64,000 nucleotides of DNA from Nostoc sp. GT001 (GCF_030382115.1 NZ_JAUDRJ010000003.1:2192651-2256650); one strand, 5' to 3'. Numbered from the stretch's first letter, positions 1 through 7,677 are shown. A program made the numbers and translations. Notes: generated from the sequence alone by a model not told the origin.

Positions 1-482
1 TCCTCAGCATTACTGGATATCCTCAAAGCATTTTTGACACCACAATGCAAATGCTGCGCCGCAATCCCGATTTGAAAGTCTATGCAATACATGATTGCAA
101 TCCACGAGGAATTGCTTTAGTTCATAATTTGAGAACCAACGCTAATTGGTTTCTCAATAGCGAGATTGCGATTATTGATATTGGACTAACGCCACGTCAA
201 ATTATCGCTACTAAGCGCGGAATGTTCATTCAATCCTCCCCAGAGTCAACGCAAGCAGCTAAACAATTGCCTGAAGAAATACGTCAAAGTTTATCTGCTG
301 AAGAATTAGCATGGTTAGAATCTGGAAAATTTGTAGAATTGGAATCTTTCACTCCCCAAAGAATAATTAAAGTTCTGCAAAAGGGTATTGCTGGTAGCCA
401 AACTTTAGAAAGTGATGACAGTAGCTTGCTTTTAGTCGGCAATACAGGAAATGATATGTACGTTGTTGAAAGTTTTGGTTAG
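1..482 (+). CDS. C-terminal part of a Toprim-like hypothetical protein (5' end outside window)
   Basis: The reading frame is open from base 3 to the TAG at 480-482, so the gene starts upstream of the window; the ATG at 45 is internal. The visible part has a KVYAIHDCNPRG segment followed by a conserved-looking LRT...WF stretch. An acidic-Cys/Asp-Pro-x-Gly pattern like this occurs in the Toprim fold of Spo11/TopoVI-A-like proteins, but the Toprim assignment is inference from one motif. The tail is polar and ends without a recognisable domain. It lies convergent with the interrupted DUF4351 gene. I cannot assign a function. Confidence 0.6.
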   Translation, partial: LSITGYPQSIFDTTMQMLRRNPDLKVYAIHDCNPRGIALVHNLRTNANWFLNSEIAIIDIGLTPRQIIATKRGMFIQSSPESTQAAKQLPEEIRQSLSAEELAWLESGKFVELESFTPQRIIKVLQKGIAGSQTLESDDSSLLLVGNTGNDMYVVESFG

Positions 483-580
483 TATTCTTATTTCAATTGT
501 AGGGGTAATTCATAACTTGCCCCTACACGAATAAAGCTTAGTTTTACATAAAATTTATTTAATTGATTTACAGATTAGAT

Positions 581-946
581 TTATTCAATTTGTTGATTTA
601 ACCAAGCTTCTAAATCAGAAATATCTAAGAAGTCTAACAAAGCCTCTCCTAATGCCTCCAATTGTTCAATAGATAATCCTTGAACTCGCTCAATAGTAGA
701 TGAATCAATCTCACCAAAACGGCGATTTAGTTGACGTATAATTAAACGTTCTTCGCCTTGCTTATTTCCTTCTTGTATAGCTTGTTCTCGGTCTTGCTGA
801 TAAAGTGGTTTTAATCGCATAATTAACTCCCGATCGTCTTCTTCTGAATTTTGATTAACTTGTAAGTTTTGTCGCAAGTTATAAAGTAATTCTAGCGTTG
901 CTCTGCGAAATGGATGATTTGATGGTAATGCTTCTAATTCATCTAT
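581..946 (-). pseudogene. DUF4351/Rpn-family protein, C-terminal half separated by element insertion
   Basis: This frame runs from the attL repeat to the stop at 581 and encodes about 121 residues with no start of its own at the proper place. It begins IDELEALPSNHPFRRATLELL, then has the acidic, Gln-rich linker and the DUF4351-type ending (LIIRQLNRRFGEI, then LSIEQLEALGEALLDF, then LEAWL). The N-terminal 182 codons are at 19666-20211. Both halves read IDELE across the shared 16-bp repeat, so precise excision would rebuild a protein of about 298 residues. Rpn/DUF4351 proteins are PD-(D/E)XK-type nuclease relatives common in cyanobacteria. A fragment starting at the ATG at 877 could still be translated, but that is unproven. 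Confidence 0.85.
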
Positions 947-947
947 T
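932..947. repeat. attL core (16-bp direct repeat)
   Basis: TTCTAATTCATCTATT, identical to 19666-19681. On the minus strand it codes for IDELE of the interrupted DUF4351 gene in both copies, so crossover anywhere in it keeps the frame. Confidence 0.88.
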
Positions 948-982
948 ACACCCCTAATTTACAGCAGGTCTAGACATTAATT

Positions 983-1003
983 AAGTAGCATTTTGAGTAG
1001 CTA
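983..1003. repeat. Left-end arm-type integrase sites
   Basis: AAGTAGCATTTTGAGTAGC lies just inside attL and overlaps the integrase stop codon. The same AGTAGCATTTGAGTAGC pair occurs twice at the right end (19532-19550 and 19598-19616). Paired short repeats near both ends are typical of arm-type binding sites for tyrosine recombinases; the binding role is inferred. Confidence 0.55.
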
Positions 1004-2170
1004 AAAATCTGGACACTCTACAGATGAAACCGCAGGGTGACAATAATATTTGAGTACTGTGTTGACGTTATCGCCTATCCAATAGGCTACTTTGTCAGGA
1101 GTGTAGCCAGATGCGATCGCCCACGTGGCGAAAGTGTGCCGGGTCGCGTACCCATTCAAGTAAGGGATATCTCCCCGATCAGCCAAATCCAAAACCACAC
1201 CACTTTTTACGCCGTAAGATGTAGTTTGCTTATTCCATACGTGAAACAAGGTGTGAGTTCGCATCGGACAGCCAGTTTTTGAAGTAAAAATCAATTTGTT
1301 AGGCTCTGGAGTTTTAGGTTTTATTGATAGCAGCAGTTCTTGAATCTTTGTTCCCTGCTTACAAGGGAAAACTCTACGTTTCCCATTTTTTGTCCCTTTA
1401 TTAATCATGTAGCTATTGCAGGATTTGCTAATTGTAATTCGGCTGCAATCCTCGTTTAAATCCGCCCATGTAAGAGCAAACGCTTCTCCATGTCGGCAAC
1501 CTGTCCAAAACAGAAACTTGATCAGCGTGGTGTAGTGATTGTAAGCAGGATGTTGCTCAAAAGCAGCAATAATTAAATCTCGTTGAGCGAGAGTAAAAGC
1601 TCGAAAATCTTCCTCAGCGTCACTTCTGCGTTTTGGCTTTGGAATTTGAATTTTAGCAAATGGATTATTCACAATTAATTTTGATTCACTAGACCACTGG
1701 CAGCACCTGGAGAAATATGCCAGTGTTTCATATGCTGTAAAGTGCGAGTAATGCTTTAAAAGCCAGTCCCTTATTTCTGGAGCATCTTCTAGCGATTGAG
1801 TGGGAATTTTGCTGATGATGGAGCCAATTGCTGTGTATTTTCCTAAAATCGTAGTCTCAGCCAACTGAGTTGATTGAAAACCCCTAAATCTCTCCCACAA
1901 CTCCCCTAGTGATATTGTGTTAATTTCTGGCTGAACAACTTCTGAACTTTTAGTTTTGAACTGATAGCTAGCAAGCTTTGGGTCGAAGCGTTCTAGCGCG
2001 ATGTCATTTGCGATCGCATCTCTCTTGCTCCTCACAATCTCACGGTTGCGCTTGGTATCCTTAAGTCCGGTGCTGATAAAAAATTGTTTGGGGAATCCCT
2101 TTACCCAAAAACGAATTACTAGTTTTGTTGTCCGGGAGTCGGTGGTAATCCACTTATCTTCAGTGTCCAT
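1001..2170 (-). CDS. int: Tyrosine recombinase / phage-type integrase
   Basis: This 389-residue protein has the catalytic landmarks of the lambda-integrase family: TGCRHGEAFALTW supplies the first Arg, ATRHTFATW supplies the HxxR box, and KYYCHP near the C-terminus supplies the nucleophilic Tyr. The N-terminal 180 residues would hold the arm-binding and core-binding domains. Length is normal for the family. The ATG at 2170 is the natural start, 3 nt after the stop of the zinc-finger gene upstream, so the two are probably co-transcribed. The gene's position against attL and the short repeats at its stop codon fit a role in integrating and excising the 932-19681 element. Confidence 0.95.
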   Translation of the reverse strand: MDTEDKWITTDSRTTKLVIRFWVKGFPKQFFISTGLKDTKRNREIVRSKRDAIANDIALERFDPKLASYQFKTKSSEVVQPEINTISLGELWERFRGFQSTQLAETTILGKYTAIGSIISKIPTQSLEDAPEIRDWLLKHYSHFTAYETLAYFSRCCQWSSESKLIVNNPFAKIQIPKPKRRSDAEEDFRAFTLAQRDLIIAAFEQHPAYNHYTTLIKFLFWTGCRHGEAFALTWADLNEDCSRITISKSCNSYMINKGTKNGKRRVFPCKQGTKIQELLLSIKPKTPEPNKLIFTSKTGCPMRTHTLFHVWNKQTTSYGVKSGVVLDLADRGDIPYLNGYATRHTFATWAIASGYTPDKVAYWIGDNVNTVLKYYCHPAVSSVECPDF

Positions 2171-2173
2171 TAC

Positions 2174-2452
2174 CTATATGCTCCCAGTCCCGCCGCATTC
2201 AGGACAGCAGAGCAATTCGCCTTCCTCCTGAATTAATCCGCCGCCGTTACAGCTACTACACAGGGTTGCGTTGTCAGCCGCTGCCGCAAGATAGAACCTG
2301 AAGCTTTCCTTGTCAATCTTAGTGTCGTCGTAGTCTGGATCGTCAGCATCCCGCGCCCAAGCCTGACCACAGTCTAAACATTCCCAATAACCATAATTTT
2401 CTTGGTATTGCAGCGTCGTGCAATTGCATTTTGGGCATGTTTCATTAGTCAT
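2174..2452 (-). CDS. Small zinc-ribbon protein with DnaJ-type CxxCxGxG ending
   Basis: About 92 residues. The N-terminal CPKCNC...CLDCGQAW forms a four-Cys zinc ribbon. The C-terminal half has CSSCNGGG and CPECGGTG, the CxxCxGxG repeats known from DnaJ central domains and from small cyanobacterial proteins. The start at 2452 is chosen because GGGGAG lies 6-8 nt upstream; a longer frame would need a TTG at 2467. The gene lies in the leftward operon between another CxxCxGxG protein and the integrase. A nucleic-acid-binding or excisionase-like role is possible from position, but nothing in the sequence proves it. Confidence 0.75.
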   Translation of the reverse strand: MTNETCPKCNCTTLQYQENYGYWECLDCGQAWARDADDPDYDDTKIDKESFRFYLAAAADNATLCSSCNGGGLIQEEGELLCCPECGGTGSI

Positions 2453-2474
2453 TTTCTTTCTCCCCAAAGTTCTC

Positions 2475-2969
2475 TTACAAATATCCAGTGCCTTTGCATG
2501 TTGAGCATTTTGTTGGGCTGATGCTTATGCCGTCGTAAATTTTCCCTGTACCCCAACAATCCCAGCAGGAAACAGAATTCTCATACGCGTCTAGTTCTTC
2601 CTGTGTTAGCGGCTCACTTTGTTCGTCAATCTTTTGATCAAACCTTTGAAGCTGTATTTTGTTAGCTAGCTCTTGGATTTTTTCTATTCTTTGGTTGATT
2701 GTTATTCGTGAGATATACTGCTCGCTCAGTATGTGAAAGGACAAGCCTCTTGCTTCTTTCGCCGATGGTGTTTCACAAACATTGAGCGCAAATCGCCGGA
2801 TCAAGCGTAGTAAAAGCTCTAATTCCTCGGTAGGGTTTATATTCCCCATCTCGCTAATTATTTCTTCTAGGGATTTTTCATTTATTGGCAGGATATTCCA
2901 GCCATCGCAAATATTATTTGAATGACTGTCGTCGGGAATTGAGTCTCCATCAATATCAATTTTGCTCAT
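2475..2969 (-). CDS. Hypothetical protein with C-terminal CxxCxGxG zinc-binding pair
   Basis: 164 residues. The first 110 are acidic and predicted helical, with no match I recognise. The end carries CWDCWGTG and CSTCKGTG, a DnaJ-like zinc-binding pair related to the ending of the next gene downstream (2174-2452), so the two may be partial paralogs. The ATG at 2969 has only a weak ribosome-binding site. The gene is separated from the FtsK-like gene by a 307-bp region full of GTCTACA motifs, which may control it. Confidence 0.7.
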   Translation of the reverse strand: MSKIDIDGDSIPDDSHSNNICDGWNILPINEKSLEEIISEMGNINPTEELELLLRLIRRFALNVCETPSAKEARGLSFHILSEQYISRITINQRIEKIQELANKIQLQRFDQKIDEQSEPLTQEELDAYENSVSCWDCWGTGKIYDGISISPTKCSTCKGTGYL

Positions 2970-3055
2970 GATCGCAAGTTAAATTAATTGGACAATCTGT
3001 CATTGCAGATTTAAAAATTGTTCAAATTTTTTAAGTTTTTTAAACCCCAAAAATT

Positions 3056-3277
3056 TTGTCTACAATCGCTAAAATCCTATCTGGGGCAGGATTTCGCCGT
3101 CTACAGCCGAATTTTCGGGGCAAAAAAATTGTAGACGGTGTAGACGGACTGTTGATGGATTTGCAGTGAGGTATTGAGCGATCGCACTTCCACCCAAGTA
3201 CTGGTTAATTAATAGGTAAATTGCCTATAAAGCTTTGCCTACAGTCCGTCTACAGGCTGTAGGCAAACTGTAGACAT
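3056..3277. repeat. Cluster of six TGTAGACGG / CCGTCTACA motifs (iteron or operator candidate)
   Basis: The gap 2970-3276 holds six copies of a TGTAGAC-centred 9-mer: TTGTCTACA at 3056-3064, CCGTCTACA at 3097-3105, a perfect tandem TGTAGACGG pair at 3130-3147, CCGTCTACA at 3246-3254 and TGTAGACAT at 3269-3277. Both orientations occur, and the related words TGTAGGCAAA and TTGCCTACAG lie between them. The arrangement resembles plasmid iterons or a multi-site operator. The binding protein is unknown. Confidence 0.6.
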
Positions 3278-4527
3278 TACTTTGACCACCTCCAGCCGAG
3301 GCGATCGCCATTTCCTTCAACTTCCCCCAATCCCCTATCAGCCATAGAAGCAAAGATGATTCGTACCTCGTCTGGCTGCATTCTCTCAAACAAGCGGCTA
3401 GCTTGCAGCAGGATTCTGGCTTTTAAAACCTCACCTGGGTGCTGTTGACCCCAATCAAGAATGAATTGCTCAAATTCATTCATGGCTTTGGCTTGCGATT
3501 GCACCTCCTCACTTTCCCCGCCGGAGGTTTCTGGTGTTGCGATCGCAGTTGTTCCCCAATTACTCAGGTCAAGCTCACAAGGGCAGTCATCGACCATAAA
3601 CCGCCTTTTACCACCAGCTTTCAACCACTGCTCTAGCTGAGGATCTTTGAGTTTAGTCCTGGCGTAGTCGCGCCCAAACTGCCCTAATCTCACTAAACAG
3701 AAGCAGCTTGAAAGGGTGTCTTTGTCTCCTTGCAAGCCGTAATTCTCAGCCGTGTCATTCTGGGCTAAGGCACAAATGAACTGTTTGTACCTTCTCCCGC
3801 GCTTGGCGTGTCGCTTGATCCAAGTGGTGGCATTGTCGCATTCGTCTACCAAAATGGGAAATTCCTCCGCGATCATGAACCGTTCTCGACCAGCGATCGC
3901 GTTATCTCCTCCTTCACCCCTAAGCTGAACTAGGTCTTCAAGGATTTCTAAGTCTTTACCCATAGCGGTGTCGATGGCTTTGAAGTTTCCTTTTCTACCA
4001 ATGACATCAGCTTGATCAATCCACGACCAATCATCCGGTTTAGCGTCGCTGTCGTAGACGATAACGCGACCGCCGATTTTAGACGATAGATACTGGGTAA
4101 AGGTTGACTTCCCGTCCCCGGTACCGCCAACCAGGGCAACGTGTTTCTGTTTCTTCTGGATGTACTCAACTGGATCGGTGATTAAGTTCTCTGGTTTCCA
4201 GTTGGCATCGATGGAGCCTACAGTCAGCGCTAGCTGTGCTGTGGGTTGGGTGTTAGCCCTAGCCCACGCTTGGAAGTTGACCCGTGATGCTCGGTCGATA
4301 TCGCCTAGCGATTCTTGCAGGAGTTTGGCTGTTTGGCGATGTCTGCGACCGACTTCTAGGCTACCAACGGAGGCCGCTAATATCCACGGCTTAGACTCTG
4401 GCTTTTGAGTTGCCCCCAGGAATAATAAGCCACCGCTGACAATTAAACTACCCCAGAATGACCACTTGGCACAGGCGTACATCTGCAAGTGTTGGTGTAA
4501 CTGGGAGGGATGTAAATCACTGCTCAT
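3277..4527 (-). CDS. FtsK/HerA-superfamily ATPase with N-terminal membrane anchor
   Basis: About 416 residues. One or two hydrophobic segments lie at residues 22-57. A Walker A (GGTGDGKST, about 134-142) follows, then a Walker B with trailing acidic residue (FPILVDECD, about 223-231). The VGGTGDGKST-(Y/F)-(D/S)xD layout is that of FtsK/HerA/VirD4-type DNA or protein pumps, a group that includes viral packaging ATPases and plasmid coupling proteins. The start at 4527 is chosen because its ATG overlaps the TGA of the upstream membrane-protein gene (ATGA), which implies translational coupling; the same frame is open further upstream to 4668. No gamma DNA-orienting domain is evident. In this element it is the best candidate for a genome-packaging or secretion motor, which is inference. 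Confidence 0.8.
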   Translation of the reverse strand: MSSDLHPSQLHQHLQMYACAKWSFWGSLIVSGGLLFLGATQKPESKPWILAASVGSLEVGRRHRQTAKLLQESLGDIDRASRVNFQAWARANTQPTAQLALTVGSIDANWKPENLITDPVEYIQKKQKHVALVGGTGDGKSTFTQYLSSKIGGRVIVYDSDAKPDDWSWIDQADVIGRKGNFKAIDTAMGKDLEILEDLVQLRGEGGDNAIAGRERFMIAEEFPILVDECDNATTWIKRHAKRGRRYKQFICALAQNDTAENYGLQGDKDTLSSCFCLVRLGQFGRDYARTKLKDPQLEQWLKAGGKRRFMVDDCPCELDLSNWGTTAIATPETSGGESEEVQSQAKAMNEFEQFILDWGQQHPGEVLKARILLQASRLFERMQPDEVRIIFASMADRGLGEVEGNGDRLGWRWSK

Positions 4528-4886
4528 ATCCCTAACAGAACCCCCACAGCAACTAACCCAACACGGAGCAAAAGAATATCTTTGACCTCTGGCACGGCTT
4601 GCCGCAAGTAAAGTGTGAGAATTCCAGCGATCGCCAATACTCCCAATACCCCCAAGCGGATAAACCAAGGGATGGGTACACTTACCCAGCAGCTACTCAA
4701 TAAAGCGGGAATCGCCACGCTGGAGACAAGGGTATAAGCCAAATCTGGCAGATTGTCTGGGAGGGCAATCGCGTCCCTCCACCCCTTTTTAAATTCCTCC
4801 AGTTTGGATAACTGGGGGTTAGGGACTGGGGAGTAGTGACCGCTGCTGCTCGGAACCTCTACGACTATTTTTTGCTCATCTGCCAT
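4524..4886 (-). CDS. Small membrane protein, element operon
   Basis: 120 residues. A polar N-terminus (MADEQKIVVEV) is followed by two or three hydrophobic segments in the second half (around LAYTLVSSVAIPALL, then RLGVLGVLAIAGIL, then LLRVGLVAVGVLLG). The start at 4886 has GAGG just upstream. Its stop overlaps the start of the FtsK-like gene by the ATGA junction, so the two products probably act together, for example as an ATPase and its membrane partner. I recognise no family. Confidence 0.7.
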   Translation of the reverse strand: MADEQKIVVEVPSSSGHYSPVPNPQLSKLEEFKKGWRDAIALPDNLPDLAYTLVSSVAIPALLSSCWVSVPIPWFIRLGVLGVLAIAGILTLYLRQAVPEVKDILLLRVGLVAVGVLLGI

Positions 4887-4986
4887 ACTGCACCTCGATT
4901 TTGAGGTAAAAGGGGCGATTGCTTTCCTGTTTGCACAGGGATGCGATCGCAATTACCAGAGCCGCTATGGTGCAAATTAATATCAT
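4876..4986 (-). CDS. 36-residue single-span membrane peptide
   Basis: Reading from the ATG at 4986, a 36-codon frame gives MILICTIAALVIAIASLCKQ and a short basic tail, ending at a TGA at 4876-4878. GGAG lies 11 nt upstream, inside the end of the preceding gene. The stop overlaps the start of the next membrane-protein gene by 11 nt. The layout fits a small inner-membrane protein in the operon. The short length makes it uncertain. Confidence 0.45.
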   Translation of the reverse strand: MILICTIAALVIAIASLCKQESNRPFYLKIEVQYGR

Positions 4987-4994
4987 TGCTTGAT

Positions 4995-5177
4995 TCACTC
5001 CTGCTCCTTCTTTGCGATCTGGGCATTCAGGTCAACCATCGCCTGGTAAGCGTCACCGAGTGTTGCGTCTGCTTCATACCCCTCAGTCTCTATTTTTTGA
5101 TAATCAGGGTGGTTGTATATTTCAGAGATTTGTTTTGAGGTTTCAACAACCAGGTCAGCAAGATTTTTGTCAGTCAT
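4995..5177 (-). CDS. Small acidic hypothetical protein
   Basis: 60 residues from the ATG at 5177 (MTDKNLADLVVETSKQ...). It is predicted helical and acidic, ends in KKEQE, and has no recognisable domain. The start overlaps the stop of the upstream gene by 8 nt, as expected in a compact operon; the frame is open further upstream but would overlap that gene heavily. A ribosome-binding site like GGGG lies upstream. Confidence 0.55.
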   Translation of the reverse strand: MTDKNLADLVVETSKQISEIYNHPDYQKIETEGYEADATLGDAYQAMVDLNAQIAKKEQE

Positions 5178-5400
5178 TGCTGTTCCCCCAGGTGCTGTAC
5201 TTGCCATATCCGCTAGTTTCGGTGAGTCGGTCGTTGATTCGATTGATAACTTCGTTATCACTGATGGGCAGTGGCTTTCCTTGGAGATAAGCGGCTGAGA
5301 TTTCGGCGCACTCCTGGGCATTTGCACCATTGCCTAGTAGCTGCCCCTCTGGGAAGCCAACATGGTGAATTTCGTTACTGGGATTTGGTCGTTGAGTCAT
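5170..5400 (-). CDS. Small hypothetical protein
   Basis: 76 residues from an ATG at 5400. It contains an AQECAEISAAYLQGKPLP segment and a polar C-terminus. No family recognised and no strong ribosome-binding site. It sits in the leftward operon and overlaps the next gene by 8 nt. Confidence 0.5.
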   Translation of the reverse strand: MTQRPNPSNEIHHVGFPEGQLLGNGANAQECAEISAAYLQGKPLPISDNEVINRINDRLTETSGYGKYSTWGNSND

Positions 5401-5487
5401 ATAATTTGGATGATGTTTAGTTTTCGCAGCGGCGGGGCTACATCGTATTGGTGGGCGATCGCGGATCTGTGCGGATGGCGATCGCCT

Positions 5488-5853
5488 TTAAAAATCGGTT
5501 TTACTTGCACTGGTCGAGTTGAAGTTGGTTACAACCCAAACCTGTGTAGAGTTGCGGATTGATGGCTTAAACTCGATTGGACGCCGGGTATCTAAACAGA
5601 TAGCGCGACCATCATTTAGTTTGACGTGTAAGTTCTTCCCATTTTTGGAACGGGAGAAGAGTTGACCGACTTCGAGCAATGCCCAGGTAATCGGCGAGTT
5701 ACCCACTACATAGTCGGCTTGATGGCTTTCGTACCCTTCCGAGAGTGGGTCTATAGTTAAGTCTTTCCACTCCTTCTTTCTGCCTTTTCGGCTGTTAACG
5801 GTGCTTGGCAGTCGCCCGTTAAGGGGTTTATCTGTCGTCTGTTGGTCGGTCAT
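5488..5853 (-). CDS. Hypothetical protein, element operon
   Basis: 121 residues. The first 35 are basic and polar (KGRKKEW), and the rest has alternating hydrophobic residues that suggest a beta-rich small domain (HVKLNDGRAICLD, VWVVTNF). No conserved motif that I can name. The ATG at 5853 lies 6 nt after the stop of the upstream gene, so the pair is likely co-translated. Confidence 0.6.
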   Translation of the reverse strand: MTDQQTTDKPLNGRLPSTVNSRKGRKKEWKDLTIDPLSEGYESHQADYVVGNSPITWALLEVGQLFSRSKNGKNLHVKLNDGRAICLDTRRPIEFKPSIRNSTQVWVVTNFNSTSASKTDF

Positions 5854-5859
5854 AGTGCG

Positions 5860-6204
5860 TTAATAGTCGCTCAATAAAGTGGGTTGTTTTTGTGGCTCAA
5901 TTCCTTGCACTGTGGGTCTTTTAGCTTTTTGCGCATCTCTGGAATCGGTGACAAGTTCCTCTAGTAAGCCTGCTGCAATGTCGGCTCCCAGTTCAATCAG
6001 GTCGTTTTCTTCGAGAGAATCGCACCAAACGATAATTTGTTGGGGTATATCCTCAAATCCCCATTCTTTCTTCTGGTAGGCAATGGTGGTTTGTTCCCGC
6101 AGCGCAAGGAAGATTAGGCAATTTAGCCCAGTGTTTTGAGCGCGGTTGAAGCTCCCCATGATATGGGCGAGGATGTCTAGTCGGTTGATTTCTGTTACAT
6201 TCAT
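5860..6204 (-). CDS. Hypothetical helical protein, element operon
   Basis: 114 residues from ATG 6204 (MNVTEINRLDILAHIMG). Predicted all-helical, with a basic QKAKRP patch near the end. GAGTGG lies upstream of the chosen ATG; a GTG 9 nt earlier is possible. No family recognised. Confidence 0.6.
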   Translation of the reverse strand: MNVTEINRLDILAHIMGSFNRAQNTGLNCLIFLALREQTTIAYQKKEWGFEDIPQQIIVWCDSLEENDLIELGADIAAGLLEELVTDSRDAQKAKRPTVQGIEPQKQPTLLSDY

Positions 6205-6348
6205 TTCGTCCACTCTTTCAATGTTTTTTTTGAACCGACCGAGTTTAGGATATCCAGGGCACTTTGCTCTGGATTTTTAATGGCTGCTAACCCTGCGATC
6301 GCTACGACTTACGGGTGAATGCAGTTGTCCGTTGTCCGTTGTCACTTG

Positions 6349-6392
6349 CCCCTAGCAGGTCTTTGGTATTTGCTCAGTGCTGGCAGGCTGCT
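6349..6392. repeat. 44-bp direct repeat, copy 1
   Basis: A 44-bp sequence beginning CCCCTAGCAGGTCTTTGG and ending GGCAGGCTGCT is repeated exactly at 6643-6686. The two copies flank the gene at 6392-6607. This copy ends at the stop codon of that gene. Confidence 0.85.
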
Positions 6393-6607
6393 TATCTCTT
6401 CTGGGTAAGGCTTAAGGCTGCAATCAAAGCATCCGAGATTTCAACTGCACGGGTTATTTGTAACTCCCAACTGAAATTGTTGGGATTCGCCAGCAATCCC
6501 TGCAATGCCATCGCTGCAAATAGCTCACGCTTATTCAGTCCATCTTCAGTCAGTTGCTCGTCTTGGTTCCACGCAATGGGAAAGGCGTTGTGCTCACCAA
6601 TGGTCAT
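6392..6607 (-). CDS. Small conserved phage/element protein
   Basis: 71 residues (MTIGEHNAFPIAW..., ELFAAMALQGLLANP..., AVEISDALIAAL). Short proteins of this layout are common in phage and prophage early regions; the function is not known to me. It is bracketed by perfect 44-bp direct repeats, so it may sit in a small duplicated or recombined cassette. It is the first gene of the leftward arm and diverges from the ribbon-helix-helix regulator. Confidence 0.65.
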   Translation of the reverse strand: MTIGEHNAFPIAWNQDEQLTEDGLNKRELFAAMALQGLLANPNNFSWELQITRAVEISDALIAALSLTQKR

Positions 6608-6642
6608 AGGTACTCCGTCTAAAAGGTGTTGGTTGTCAGCTT

Positions 6643-6686
6643 CCCCTAGCAGGTCTTTGGTATTTGCTCAGTGCTGGCAGGCTGCT
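6643..6686. repeat. 44-bp direct repeat, copy 2
   Basis: Exact copy of 6349-6392, upstream of the 71-residue gene. A homologous crossover between the copies would delete the gene. Confidence 0.85.
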
Positions 6687-6735
6687 ATCTCTGCCTGGTT
6701 TGGGGTGGGTGAGATTTGTTGTGTTCGCTTGCAAA

Positions 6736-6812
6736 TTTAGTTGTTTGCGCGTACAACTAAATATAGTCTAGTACTACACGCAATAAATGTAAAGATAGTG
6801 TGCGTATACAAT
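6736..6812. promoter_or_regulatory. Divergent promoter region with palindromic operator candidates
   Basis: A perfect 9-bp inverted repeat, TTTAGTTGT and ACAACTAAA, with an 8-bp centre lies at 6736-6761. The centre TTGCGCGTACAA is echoed by TGTGCGTATACAA at 6800-6812 and, reversed, by TACACGCAA at 6775-6783. The site lies between the leftward early gene and the ribbon-helix-helix regulator, where a repressor would act. Operator function is inferred. Confidence 0.5.
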
Positions 6813-6824
6813 AAGGAGTAGTGC

Positions 6825-7175
6825 ATGGGTACAACCAAAGATGAGAAAACCGTTACATGGACAGAGGAAGCAAAACTTGAATCTGTCAGTCTCTCCAGAG
6901 GCCGTGGCGTTGCTGGAGGAAAAAGCGAATCTATTAGGAATCAGCAAAAGCGAAATAATCGAGCGCATAGCTCGCAATCAAGTATCTTCAGCCCCGGAAC
7001 AGCAATTACTGGGGGAGTCCTTGACAACCTGATCGATGAATATTGCGATCAGGTAGCAAATAAAGAGAGTGAAATTCAGCGCCTTGTTGACGAAGTAAAC
7101 CGCCTTAAATCAAGGGTTCAAGAGTTTAAAGTACTTCGAGACGAACTACAAAAACAATTTCAAGAAGCTTCATAA
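6825..7175 (+). pseudogene. Ribbon-helix-helix regulator spread over two reading frames
   Basis: A good ribosome-binding site (AAGGAG) precedes the ATG at 6825. That frame opens with MGTTKDEK and ends in a clear coiled coil (NKESEIQRLVDEVNRLKSRV) at 7175. The DNA-binding part, QNLNLSVSPEAVALLEEKAN followed by ISKSEIIERIA, is in the next frame (6841-7032). A one-base change in the AAAA run at about 6844-6847 and a compensating one near 7000-7030 would join all three parts into one RHH/CopG-like protein. It could be a broken regulator, a frameshifted one, or sequence error. Its position over the divergent promoter fits an autorepressor. Confidence 0.6.
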
Positions 7176-7176
7176 T

Positions 7177-7210
7177 AGCCGTCCTGCCTACTCTGGCAAG
7201 GACGGCTTTT
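7177..7210 (+). terminator. Rho-independent terminator
   Basis: AGCCGTCCTGCC, a short loop, then GGCAAGGACGGCT and TTTT form a strong hairpin immediately after the stop of the RHH gene. Confidence 0.85.
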
Positions 7211-7219
7211 CATGGATAT

Positions 7220-7243
7220 GTCGCCTACTCAATAGCAGGCGAC
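7220..7243 (-). terminator. Hairpin after the KGK gene
   Basis: GTCGCCT and AGGCGAC form a 7-bp stem 10 nt beyond the stop of the leftward KGK gene. There is no T-run, so termination is only suggested. Confidence 0.35.
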
Positions 7244-7253
7244 GCATCTGTGA

Positions 7254-7580
7254 CTATTCGGGGTTGAGTTGCGATCTTAGATCGTCTAAAGGAGATTCCA
7301 GACCAGGCACTTTGTCGGGAGTGAATTCCACACGATAACTAATAACTAACTTGAGCCTCCCCTTCTGCCAATCTTTTCCCGGTTGGAGAACCTCAGCACT
7401 AACGCCGTCGCATCCCTCAAGTTCAGCAGTCCAAACCCTGTAATTAGGAAAATTCGACTTTATCGCTTTTTTAATTTGTGTGTCGATCTGCTGAAACTTG
7501 ACAAGTTCAGCATTTATGAAACTCAGATTTTTATCCAAGCTGATTATTTCATTGCCACTCAAAATCACTACGTCACTCAT
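7254..7580 (-). CDS. KGK-domain protein
   Basis: 108 residues from ATG 7580 (MSDVVILSGNEIISL), chosen because AAAGAGAAAG lies upstream and the longer frame has no better start. The C-terminus has the KGK signature: WQKGRLKLVISYRVEF, then a D/P-rich turn and ESPLDDLRSQL. KGK-domain proteins are found almost only in cyanobacteria and their role is unknown. It is the only leftward gene in this part of the element. Confidence 0.75.
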   Translation of the reverse strand: MSDVVILSGNEIISLDKNLSFINAELVKFQQIDTQIKKAIKSNFPNYRVWTAELEGCDGVSAEVLQPGKDWQKGRLKLVISYRVEFTPDKVPGLESPLDDLRSQLNPE

Positions 7581-7677
7581 TTTGACTTTCTCTTTCGGTA
7601 AACAAAATGGCGGATCAAGCGCCAACTCGATCCGCCTTCCCTAATCTTTCCCCACTGACCACCAAGGAATAAAACCA

